Shown here piece by piece: positions 25,905-33,648 of a DNA stretch of 33,648 nt. The notes below the pieces were generated by a model that saw nothing but the letters and a program-made list of their open reading frames with translations, was not told the DNA's origin and did not search any database. The translations under genes were made by a program, and so were the position numbers. Position 1 is the stretch's first letter, and every line of letters begins with the position of its first letter. The stretch covers positions 1 through 33,648 of the forward strand of contig CAIWVZ010000353.1 of NCBI GenBank assembly GCA_903916245.1, read 5' to 3'. This DNA comes from an uncultured Planctomycetota bacterium. GTDB lineage: Bacteria > Planctomycetota > GCA-002687715 > CAIWVZ01.

Positions 25905-27305
25905 AAGCGTTTCCCTCATATCCGCAAGCACGTACGCCAGCACGGCATGGATGCCGACGTGGGCGTCCAACGCCTTCGGATCGACGGCCTCGAACGTGTC
26001 GAGGACCGTGTGGTGCCACTCGAAGTATCGGGTGCCGACCGTGTTGATGGACATCATCGGGACGCCGTGCGGCGCCAAGGGTGCGATGTCGGCTCCTCCG
26101 CCGTTCGTCGTCGCCTTCGCCGCGCCGAGAGGTCCGAGCAGAGCCACGATGTCGGTGAATGTCCGGAACCGCGGGTCGTCGGTGGTCGCGCCCGCGGGGA
26201 GCTTCATGCCGAACCCCGTCGGAGTCTCCACGCCGCCGTCGTTCTCGATCGCGGCGACGTGGCGCTTCGCGGTGCTCCGATGCGCCGCCTCGTACGCGCG
26301 GGCCCCGCGCAATCCGTTTTCTTCGTTGGCGAACAGCACGATGCGGATCGTGCGCCGCGGACGCAGGCCGAGCCGCTTCAACACGGCGGGGACTTCGACC
26401 ACCGATGCGACGCCGCCACCGTCGTCCTGCGCCCCTTCCCCGACATCCCAGCTGTCGAGGTGGGCTCCGAGGAGCACGATCTCGTCGGGTTGCTCCGATC
26501 CGAGATAGTCCCCGACGATGTTGGCGCCGTCCGCGTCCGGCATCGTGCGACATCCGAGGTCCATGCGGATCCGCATCGGCTTCCCGTCGCGTACGGTCTT
26601 TCCGATCCGGCCCGCGTCTTCGAACGACAGCGCCGCCGCGGGGATCTCCGGGATTCCTTCCGCGTACTTGAGCGTCCCGGTGTGCGGGGTTCGGCTTCCA
26701 CCGAACCCCGACGAGCGCACGAGGACGCCGACGGCGCCGAGGGCCGCGGCCCGCGCCGCGCCGTCGACGCGGTAGGAAACGGTCTTGCCGTAGCCTTCCC
26801 AAGGCACGTCGTACACCACGATCTTTCCCCGGACGTGGTCCCTTCCGAGGCGTTCGAGTTCGACGAACGACCGAACGGCCACCACCTCGGCCTCGATACC
26901 CCCTTTCGGAGTTCCCACCGAGCCGCCGAGTGCGAGGACGGGAAGCGCCTCGCTTTCCGGGGACGTGATCTCGACGCGCGCGTGACCACGCACCCATACG
27001 GGCACCTTGCACGGCTCCCGTCGAACGATGTCGCATCCCGCGCGTCGCAATTCCTCGAGAGCCCAAGCCTCGGCTTTCGCTTGGGCCGGACTTCCCGCGA
27101 GGCGCGGGCCGATGACGCGACAGAGGTGGTGGAGGCGATCCAGCGCCCCGTTGCCGAGCAAGGACGCGGTCGCGATACGACGCGCCACGGCACCGTAGCC
27201 ATCGGCGATCGTCGGTGTTTGTGCATGAACGGAAACGACGACGGCCGTCGCCACGAGGGCCACGGCCGTCATCCGATTCAGTCCGCGCGAAAAGCGCATG
27301 GACAT
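25899..27305 (-). CDS. M28 family metallopeptidase (PA-domain containing), secreted
   Basis: ATG 27305 MSMRFSRGLNRMTAVALVATAVVVSVHAQ; LGAHLDSWDVGEGAQDDGGGVA, FANEENGLRGARAY, EWHHTVLDTFEAV metal-site motifs; PA-like RGKIVVYDVPWEG...GAVGVLVRSSG. Confidence 0.9.
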   Translation of the reverse strand: MSMRFSRGLNRMTAVALVATAVVVSVHAQTPTIADGYGAVARRIATASLLGNGALDRLHHLCRVIGPRLAGSPAQAKAEAWALEELRRAGCDIVRREPCKVPVWVRGHARVEITSPESEALPVLALGGSVGTPKGGIEAEVVAVRSFVELERLGRDHVRGKIVVYDVPWEGYGKTVSYRVDGAARAAALGAVGVLVRSSGFGGSRTPHTGTLKYAEGIPEIPAAALSFEDAGRIGKTVRDGKPMRIRMDLGCRTMPDADGANIVGDYLGSEQPDEIVLLGAHLDSWDVGEGAQDDGGGVASVVEVPAVLKRLGLRPRRTIRIVLFANEENGLRGARAYEAAHRSTAKRHVAAIENDGGVETPTGFGMKLPAGATTDDPRFRTFTDIVALLGPLGAAKATTNGGGADIAPLAPHGVPMMSINTVGTRYFEWHHTVLDTFEAVDPKALDAHVGIHAVLAYVLADMRETLR

Positions 27306-27315
27306 GAGGGGGACC

Positions 27316-28323
27316 TCACTTCTTGTTGGGGTCGAACTCCGCGGCGGCCGCGAGCATCGTCGCACGCGCTCCGACGCGAGTCCCGTCGTTCTTCTTCGCG
27401 AACGTACGAAGTGCCTTCGCGACGTCGGCGGTCGGGGCCTTGTCGCCCGCGGACGCCACGATCTTGCGAAGCGCCTTGTCGAGATCGATTTCCTTCACGA
27501 CCTCCGGGCGCGCGAAGTCGAGGACGAGCGCGGACGCTTCGTTCTCCCACTCCGGATTGCCCTTGATCCACTTCGCATAGTTCTCGGCCGCCTTTTGAGC
27601 GTCGAGGAACCGCGCGTCGTCCATCAAGACTTTCGGGGCCTTCTTGAAGGCTTCCCGGCGCGTCTCGATCTCGCGACCCACCGCCTCGAGGTCTTCCTTC
27701 TCGTCGTCCTTCGCTTGAGCGAGGGCGTCGGCCACGACCTTCGCGGCTTCGACGAAAGCATTCTTCCCGTAGAGCAGACCGCGCGCCTTCTTGGCCGCGC
27801 CCTTGCCCCAACCGGACTTCGCCTTCTTGAGTTCCGCTTCCACCATTTCCTCGAGCTTCTTCGGGGCGCCGTTGGGGTTGCCCTGCCAAAGGATGGTGCC
27901 GTCGACGCCGACGAGCGCCGCCGACGGGAGCCCCGCACCCGAGGACGGGAACGGCTGATCCGCCGACGTGCTCAGCCACGTCTTGTTCGCGGGGAATCGC
28001 TTCCACATGAAGCCGGGGATGTCCGACGGATCAAGGCCCTGCGATTCGAGCAGCAGCGCGACGAACCCGTCCTTCCCGTACTTCTCCTGCATCTTGATGG
28101 CGTGAGGCACGCTCCCGCCGAGGCAAGGCCCTCAATGATTTCCCCACCAGTCGATGAGGATCGGGCTGCCCTTCAACTCGGCCATGGACTTGCGACCGTC
28201 CGAGTTGAGAACTTGTGAGAACACCTTATCGGGAGACGGATCGCCGACCTTCAACTGCGCGAACGCAGCCACCGCGACGACCGCCGCCGCGCCGAGGGTG
28301 CGCAGGAAGCGAGAGAGATTCAT
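27316..28323 (-). CDS. Thioredoxin-fold (TlpA/AhpC-TSA-like) secreted protein, probable selenoprotein with UGA-encoded Sec in a U-G-P-C active site
   Basis: Track ORFs 28132..28347 and 27316..28110 are in the same frame, separated by TGA (28134-28132) and GGG CCT TGC CTC GGC GGG AGC. Joined: MNLSRFLRTLGAAAVVAVAAFAQLKVGDPSPDKVFSQVLNSDGRKSMAELKGSPILIDWWGNH[U]GPCLGGSVPHAIKMQEKYGKDGFVALLLESQG...GLPSAALVGVDGTILWQGNPNG. The TGA replaces the first Cys of CGPC. Confidence 0.85.
28099..28134 (-). promoter_or_regulatory. Candidate bacterial SECIS element: UGA plus downstream hairpin GGCG-g-GAG-CGUGC-CUC-a-CGCC
   Basis: Hairpin 28119-28099 begins 13 nt after the UGA; 4-bp + G.A mismatch + 3-bp stem, 5-nt apical loop CGUGC containing GU at +22/+23 from the UGA. 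Confidence 0.6.
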
Positions 28324-28328
28324 GGAGA

Positions 28329-28354
28329 CCATTCCCGGAATGGACACCCATTCC
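28329..28354. repeat. Three alternating 7-mer arms CCATTCC-c-GGAATGG-acac-CCATTCC in the leader of the candidate selenoprotein gene
   Basis: Read directly: 28329-28335, 28337-28343, 28348-28354; the middle arm can pair with either neighbour. Confidence 0.7.
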
Positions 28355-28362
28355 GCGTTCCC

Positions 28363-29508
28363 TCAAGTGTGAGGCTTCGGCCGCTCTTTGGCAAGTTGCC
28401 GCCGCGTCGGGACTTGGGAAATTCGGGCCGTCAGGCGATCGATCCGCCGCCCGAGCGCGGCAACCCCCGCATCCAAGGGATGATCCGCCTCGAGTTGACG
28501 GAAAAGCCGACGCCCGAGGTCGAGGTCCCCCGACGCCAACGCGGCCCGACAGGCACGCACCCAAAGAGGACGATGCACCCGCGCGTCGGAACGCGCTGCA
28601 CGCATCAGCGCCAAGCCCCCGGGAGCATCTCCCCCGTCGAAGCGATCCATGCCCGCGGCGATCGGGCACCCGATGTCCGCCGCACCGCCGTAGACGGGAA
28701 GCAGGCGCCGCGCCAACGCCGCCAGACTGACGATGTCGAGGTGATTGTGGAGAAAGACTTCGGCGAGTCGATGGCGTCCGCCGCGCTGCCACGCGAAGTA
28801 CTGCGCGGGACACTCCGCCCCCGGGAGATCGTCTTCGCGATGGAATCCGAGCCAGCGTTCTTCGACGGTCCGTAGCCGGACGTCTCCCCAAATGTTCCGC
28901 GCGTGGCGTCGCACGGGATGGATGAGATCGAGGTGCGGACGCCCTCGACAAACGGCCTCGAGGCCCTGGAGACGAAAACGGTCGTCGATCCGCGGAGCGT
29001 CGAACGACTTTCCATGAAAACTGACGAGCGCCCGGCCGTCCTCGATTTCGCGACGCACCGCGTCGAGGAAATCGGATTCGAGATGCGGTCCCGCAAGAAG
29101 GTGCTGACGCACGACGAACGCGCCGTCGACGTAACGACCGATGCCGACGAGGAACACCCACACGCCCGCACCCCCGTGGAGCGAGGTCGTTTCGGTATCG
29201 ACGAATCGCCACGCGTCGAGCGGGATGTCGTGGAAGCGCGCATCTCGGGATGCCGCCGCCGCCCATGCGGAGAGGCCGTCGACCGGATTCAACGGAGCAT
29301 CGCCGTGGCGTGCATGAACCGACACGCGTCGCGTCAGCACCCACGATGGCCCTTCGCGTTGGAGCCCGGGCACGGGAGGTGCTCCCGCTTCGGTGACGGA
29401 TGTTGCGACGGCGACGGCGGGACTCGGCGCCGGCCCACCCGCCGGTGCCACCCGTCCGTCGGGCGCGACGCCCAATCGCCGGAGTCGGTCTAGGAAAGGG
29501 CTTCCCAT
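28363..29508 (-). CDS. mrfB: RNase H-like/DnaQ-like exonuclease with C-terminal TPR-like region (MrfB/YprB-like)
   Basis: ATG 29508 MGSPFLDRLRRLG; WRFVDTETTSLHGGAGVWVFLVGIGRY, LVSFHGKSFDAPRIDDRF, FLHNHLDIVSLAALARRL; adjacent to and overlapping the MrfA-like helicase. Confidence 0.82.
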   Translation of the reverse strand: MGSPFLDRLRRLGVAPDGRVAPAGGPAPSPAVAVATSVTEAGAPPVPGLQREGPSWVLTRRVSVHARHGDAPLNPVDGLSAWAAAASRDARFHDIPLDAWRFVDTETTSLHGGAGVWVFLVGIGRYVDGAFVVRQHLLAGPHLESDFLDAVRREIEDGRALVSFHGKSFDAPRIDDRFRLQGLEAVCRGRPHLDLIHPVRRHARNIWGDVRLRTVEERWLGFHREDDLPGAECPAQYFAWQRGGRHRLAEVFLHNHLDIVSLAALARRLLPVYGGAADIGCPIAAGMDRFDGGDAPGGLALMRAARSDARVHRPLWVRACRAALASGDLDLGRRLFRQLEADHPLDAGVAALGRRIDRLTARISQVPTRRQLAKERPKPHT

Positions 29509-31814
29509 GCCCCCTCGGTCGCCGCGCGAACGGTCCCGCTCCATGCCGCCAAAAGGTCGAGGACGACTCCGGCCGCCTCCTTGGCCTCGCGCCCGCCGCG
29601 ATTCAATCCGATGCACGAAGGGCACCCGATCTCGCAAGGGCATTTCGCGAGAGCGTCACGGGCCGCGAGGACGAGTTCCCGCCGTTTGGCGAAGAACGTC
29701 TCCGCGAATCCGACTCCCCCGCGGACCGAATCCATGAGCATGATCACGGGTCGTTCGAAATGATCGTGTTCGAATTCGCCGAAACCGCGCACGTCCGCGG
29801 GACTGCATCGCACGAAAATCGGCGCCAAACCACGAAGAAGGTGGGCGATGCCGGGAACGGCTCCCGCGCGTGTCCCTTCGCGCAAACGCGCCCGCGCGAC
29901 CAGTTCCTCCGACAAGGCGAACCACATCGCCGTGGTGTCGAGTTCTTCGGGAGGCAACGCGATGTTTCCGGAATCGAGCGTTTCGTGCGTGTAGAAACGA
30001 ATGCGTTTGAACACGGTCGCGAGCGTGGTCACGTGCACGTCGCCACGACCTTCGATCGCCGCGGCGGTATCGATCCTTTCGTCTTCGGTCAGAACGGCCA
30101 CCTTGGTTTCCGTCTCCGCGTCGGTGTACCAATCGACGGCGGCGCGCGTCGCGTAAGCGCGGCGTCCGTCCCAGTCGAGTTTCTCGACGTGGTACTGCTC
30201 GCCTTGATGTTGGTAGATCGCATGTTCGTGGATCGTGGTCGCGGCGTCGGAGCGTGCGACCATCCCGAGCGACGTGTCGTCCTTCGTGTCGAGCACGATG
30301 AACGAATCCGGATCGACGAAGTCGAGGCTGACGTCCTGCGCGGGGTACGCGTCCGCCATCCAGTGGTACTTGTCGCCCCGTTCGAGCAGGACACCCCCCT
30401 CGGACGCCAACCAGCGGAGCAACTCCGCCGCATCCGGTGAATCCCCGAAGCCGTCACCACGACGGAACGGCAATTCGAACGCCGCGCATTTCACGTGCTG
30501 CGCGAGCAACACGGGGTTGTCGGGATTGATGACGGGGCTCTCCGAAACCCCCGCCAAGACCCGTTCGGGATGCGTCAGGATGAACTGATCGAGAGGAACC
30601 GACGTTCCGACGAGCAGCGACAATGACAAACCGGAACGACGTCCGGCACGCCCCGCTTGTTGAAAATACGACGCGATGGTTCCGGGATAGCCCATCATGA
30701 CGACCGCGTCGAGGGCTCCGATATCGACGCCGAGTTCGAGGGCGTTCGTCGCGGCGACCATACGGATCGCCCCGCCACGAAGTCCCTGCTCGATGTCGCG
30801 CCGCAGCGCCGGAAGGTAGCCGCCTCGATACGTCGCCACCTTCGATTCCGGCATTCCGAGTTCGGAGGCCGTATCTCTCAGATACTTCGTGACGACTTCC
30901 ACACGGCTGCGGCTGCGGCCGAAGACGATCGAAGGAACATCCTGTTCCATCAAACGCCGAGTCAGTTTCCGCACGTGATCGACGGCGCGCGCCCGAATAC
31001 CGAGCGCCGGAACCATGACGGGAGGATTGTAGAACACGTGATGGCGCTCGGCGGCGGGTGCGCCGTTGCGGTCGATGACGACGGGATGACGCCCCGTAAG
31101 CCGACGGAAGTGGGCGGCCGGTTCGTGGATGGTCGCCGAGCATGCGATGAACGTGGGCGACCCGCCGTGGTGACGGGCGATCCGCACGAGGCGACGAAGG
31201 ACGTTGGCGACGGAAGATCCGAAGACGCCTTTGTAGTGGTGGAGCTCGTCGACGACGATCCACCGGAGCCGGCGGAAGAAAGAAACCCACCGCGCATGGT
31301 TCGGAAGAATGCCGACGTGCAGCATGTACGGATTGGTGACGAGGATGTCGCACCGATCGCGGGCGATCCGACGTTCGTCGGGCGGCGTATCGCCGTCGTA
31401 CGTGTGACACCCGATCGCGTCGCCGAGTTCCGAAGCCAACCCGTGCAGTTCGGCGACCTGGTCCTGCGACAACGCCTTGGTGGGAAACAGATAGAGAGCC
31501 GTCGGACGTCGATCCGGATCTTCCGTCAACATCGACGAAAGTACGGGGAGATTGTAGGAAAGGGACTTGCCGCTCGCGGTCGGAGTGACGATCAGGGCGT
31601 CGCGCCCCGCCGAGGCGTGAACGCATGTTTCCGCCTGATGACTGTAGAGACGCGCGATCCCCCGCCGAGCGAGGACGTCCCGCAACGCGGACGGGACACA
31701 ATCGGGAAACGGCGCGAAGGACCCGTTCCGACCGGGCGCGACGTGCCACGCCACCACGTTGTCGGACAACGAGCGGTCGGTTTTAAGTGCATCGAGAAAC
31801 GCGTCGAGCGACAT
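29490..31814 (-). CDS. mrfA: DEAD/DEAH-box helicase with C-terminal Zn/cysteine domain (MrfA/YprA-like, DUF1998)
   Basis: IVTPTASGKSLSYNLPVL (Walker A), DELHHYKGVFGS, ACSATIHEP, ALELGVDIGALDAVVMMGYPGTIASYFQQAGRAGR; C-terminal KCPCEIGCPSCIG four-cysteine motif. Confidence 0.9.
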   Translation of the reverse strand: MSLDAFLDALKTDRSLSDNVVAWHVAPGRNGSFAPFPDCVPSALRDVLARRGIARLYSHQAETCVHASAGRDALIVTPTASGKSLSYNLPVLSSMLTEDPDRRPTALYLFPTKALSQDQVAELHGLASELGDAIGCHTYDGDTPPDERRIARDRCDILVTNPYMLHVGILPNHARWVSFFRRLRWIVVDELHHYKGVFGSSVANVLRRLVRIARHHGGSPTFIACSATIHEPAAHFRRLTGRHPVVIDRNGAPAAERHHVFYNPPVMVPALGIRARAVDHVRKLTRRLMEQDVPSIVFGRSRSRVEVVTKYLRDTASELGMPESKVATYRGGYLPALRRDIEQGLRGGAIRMVAATNALELGVDIGALDAVVMMGYPGTIASYFQQAGRAGRRSGLSLSLLVGTSVPLDQFILTHPERVLAGVSESPVINPDNPVLLAQHVKCAAFELPFRRGDGFGDSPDAAELLRWLASEGGVLLERGDKYHWMADAYPAQDVSLDFVDPDSFIVLDTKDDTSLGMVARSDAATTIHEHAIYQHQGEQYHVEKLDWDGRRAYATRAAVDWYTDAETETKVAVLTEDERIDTAAAIEGRGDVHVTTLATVFKRIRFYTHETLDSGNIALPPEELDTTAMWFALSEELVARARLREGTRAGAVPGIAHLLRGLAPIFVRCSPADVRGFGEFEHDHFERPVIMLMDSVRGGVGFAETFFAKRRELVLAARDALAKCPCEIGCPSCIGLNRGGREAKEAAGVVLDLLAAWSGTVRAATEGAWEALS

Positions 31815-31858
31815 GTCGGTCTCCCCCGCGGACTCCGGATCCGCGTCGACCGGTCACG

Positions 31859-32731
31859 CTACCAGCGGGGGGGGACGCCGAAGATCGGCGCGGATCGAAG
31901 CCAGTCGAGCCCCGCGACGAGGACGTCTTCGACGTCGCCGTGATCGAAGGCCCCCTCGCCGCGCTCGGCCAATCGGCGTCGGAACGCGGTTCGGACGGCC
32001 CCCGACCGAAGCAGCACGCTCCCGGAGCAGCGAACGCTCGGCGAGGCCGTGGCGGAGAGCCTACGCGCCTCGGTCGCGAGATCCGCCAAAGCCTCCCCCG
32101 CGCCTTCGGCGACGGCCGCGGCCGCGGGAAAATCGGTCACCAGCGCGTCGAGCACGGCGGCCACGGCGGACGGCGGCCCGGTCGACGCGCCCTCGCCGAG
32201 ACGTCGGGCGATTTCCGTCGCCAGCGCGGGGTCCCGGAGGGACGCTTCCAGGAGGCGGGTCCCGATCCAGTGACCGGAACCTTCGTCCCCGACGGCGGGG
32301 CCCTTCCCGCCCGCCCGAACGAAGGCGCCTCCGGCGCCACGGGCGACCGCGATCGACCCGGTCCCGGCCACCACGAGGACCCCGGGAACTTCGGGGCCGG
32401 GGAACGCGGCGCAGTGGGCCAGTTCCGCATCGTTCATGAACCACGCAGCCCCCACGAGGACCCCGGCCCTCTCGAACGCCCGTCGAACGAGAATTCGCGC
32501 CTCGGGATGACTCGCCCCCGCCATTCCGACCACCGCGCGGTCGAGCGTCCGCCCCGCCGCTTCGACCCCGACCAGCAGATCAAAGATGCACGCTTCGACG
32601 GCTTTCGCACCGACGCGGTTCGGATTTCCGCACGGGGCTTCGGATCGACGGGACTCGTTTCCGATCTCTAGGAGGGCTCGGGATCCCGTGCCCCCGAGAT
32701 CCATCACGAGCGCGGCCCCCGAAGTCTTCAT
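31859..32731 (-). CDS. BadF/BadG/BcrA/BcrD-type ATPase, N-acetylglucosamine-kinase-like
   Basis: VMDLGGTGSRALL, NPNRVG, GVLVVAGTGSIAVAR, GPAVGDEGSGHWIGTRLLEASL. Confidence 0.85.
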   Translation of the reverse strand: MKTSGAALVMDLGGTGSRALLEIGNESRRSEAPCGNPNRVGAKAVEACIFDLLVGVEAAGRTLDRAVVGMAGASHPEARILVRRAFERAGVLVGAAWFMNDAELAHCAAFPGPEVPGVLVVAGTGSIAVARGAGGAFVRAGGKGPAVGDEGSGHWIGTRLLEASLRDPALATEIARRLGEGASTGPPSAVAAVLDALVTDFPAAAAVAEGAGEALADLATEARRLSATASPSVRCSGSVLLRSGAVRTAFRRRLAERGEGAFDHGDVEDVLVAGLDWLRSAPIFGVPPRW

Positions 32732-32792
32732 GGACCCATCCTACAGCAGCGATTCACGTCGCGAAAAGTCGCCCAAAGGGTATCGTGGCAAC

Positions 32793-33648
32793 ATGATGCG
32801 TCGATGGATCCTCGCCTTCTGCGTCGCGCTCGCCGCGGGCTGCGGAGGCGATTGGGCGTCCGACGGCATGGCCGCCTTCCGCAAGGGCGACACGAAGACC
32901 GCCGCCGACCTGCTCGCGATCGCCCACGAACACGATCCCTCGCGCAAGGACGTCGCGATCCTTCGCGCCGTTTGCCTTTCCCGCTCGCGACGGAGTGCCG
33001 AAGCCGAAGCGTTGCTCCGCCCGCTCGTCGATGACCCCGAGGTCCGACTGTTGGCGGTCGCGGCGCTGACCGAAACGTTCGCCGAAGCCGGCCGCCACAA
33101 GGACGCCGTCGACGCCGCCCGTGAGGCGACGCGCTCCGAACCGGGCAACAACCTTTTGAACGAAGCCTTGGGAATCGCCTACGCGGATTGGGCGGACGCT
33201 CAGTTCCGCGCGATGCCCCAACAACTCGAATCGGTCCTGTCCTCGAACACCGCGAGTTGGGTCAGTCGCGCCCTCCGCGATCTCCATGCGCTGCCGAAGG
33301 ACGATTACGCCGCGCGCCTGACGCAACTCAAGGAACGCCTCGTAAGGTCCGAAGGCCTCGAACGGCCCGAAGTTCTCGACGCTCTCGTCGCTCCGATGCG
33401 CGAGGCGACGACGACGGCCCGCGACATTTTCGCGGCGTGCGCGGACGATCCTTCGGCTTTCCGGGCCCGTCTCGAAAGCGGACGCGTAGCCGTCGCCGCG
33501 AAGGACGTCGATCGGGCCCGAACGATCCTCGAACCCCTGCTCGACCTGAAGAGCGAAGGTCTCGACCCGTTGCGCGCGGAGGCGGCACGGCTCACCGTCG
33601 GGGTCGCCATCGACCTCCTGACGGAACTCCTGATCGCGGCAGGAAAAC
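32793..33648 (+). CDS. TPR-like lipoprotein, 3' end outside window
   Basis: Open frame from ATG 32793 to the edge, absent from the supplied track: MMRRWILAFCVALAAGCGGDWASDGMAAFRKGDTKTAADLLAIAHEHDPSRKDVAILRAV...; lipobox AAGC. Confidence 0.8.
   Translation, partial: MMRRWILAFCVALAAGCGGDWASDGMAAFRKGDTKTAADLLAIAHEHDPSRKDVAILRAVCLSRSRRSAEAEALLRPLVDDPEVRLLAVAALTETFAEAGRHKDAVDAAREATRSEPGNNLLNEALGIAYADWADAQFRAMPQQLESVLSSNTASWVSRALRDLHALPKDDYAARLTQLKERLVRSEGLERPEVLDALVAPMREATTTARDIFAACADDPSAFRARLESGRVAVAAKDVDRARTILEPLLDLKSEGLDPLRAEAARLTVGVAIDLLTELLIAAGK

Noticed and set aside
27316-28110. Separate gene starting at GTG 28110 (MPHAIKMQEK...) plus an independent 28132..28347 peptide
   Set aside because: Both are in the same frame and together form one thioredoxin fold; a start at 28110 would lose the signal peptide, first beta strands and the active site.
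28119-28134. Alternative hairpin after the UGA pairing UGAGG with CCUCA and UGCCUC with GAGCGUG
   Set aside because: Needs a 4-nt bulge, wobble pairs and has the apical loop only 13 nt from the UGA; the GGCG/CGCC hairpin fits SECIS geometry better, though folding should be computed.
1-33648. Search for tRNA, rRNA, integrase, transposase and CRISPR arrays
   Set aside because: Nothing convincing was seen by eye on either strand; the window looks like ordinary chromosomal accessory gene content.

Overview
GC-rich (Planctomycetota-like, inferred) bacterial window with about 24 protein-coding genes and no rRNA, tRNA, CRISPR array or transposase that I could see. Contents in order: (a) an ABC importer ATPase (partial) and a fused two-domain permease; (b) a class V aminotransferase converging on a PQQ-sugar-dehydrogenase / TPR / FG-GAP-UnbV operon; (c) a cell-wall-degradation-like block: dipeptide-epimerase-like enolase, NamZ/DUF1343 muramidase, SASA-type esterase on the opposite strand, VanX/DdpX-like D-Ala-D-Ala dipeptidase lipoprotein; (d) a second TPR / FG-GAP-UnbV pair, another FG-GAP protein, a small membrane protein, a HEAT+VWA protein, and an amidase_3 enzyme with a probable golvesin-type insertion; (e) an RbsB/RbsA/RbsC-like sugar ABC transporter; (f) a dicluster ferredoxin behind a Fur-box-like palindrome; (g) an M28 peptidase; (h) a thioredoxin-fold protein split in the ORF track by an in-frame TGA exactly at the first cysteine of the CGPC site (WGNH-UGA-GPC), followed by a SECIS-like hairpin, i.e. 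a probable selenoprotein; (i) an MrfAB-like (YprA/YprB) helicase/exonuclease pair; (j) a BadF/GlcNAc-kinase-like protein; (k) a lipoprotein running off the right edge that the ORF track missed. Main findings: the candidate UGPC selenoprotein and its SECIS, a candidate peptidoglycan scavenging locus, two TPR-UnbV modules with identical 4-nt overlaps, a 26-bp perfect palindrome centred on two abutting convergent stop codons, and a recurring TANNNT-N6-ATG arrangement suggesting leaderless transcripts. All family calls come from reading motifs; no database search was run.
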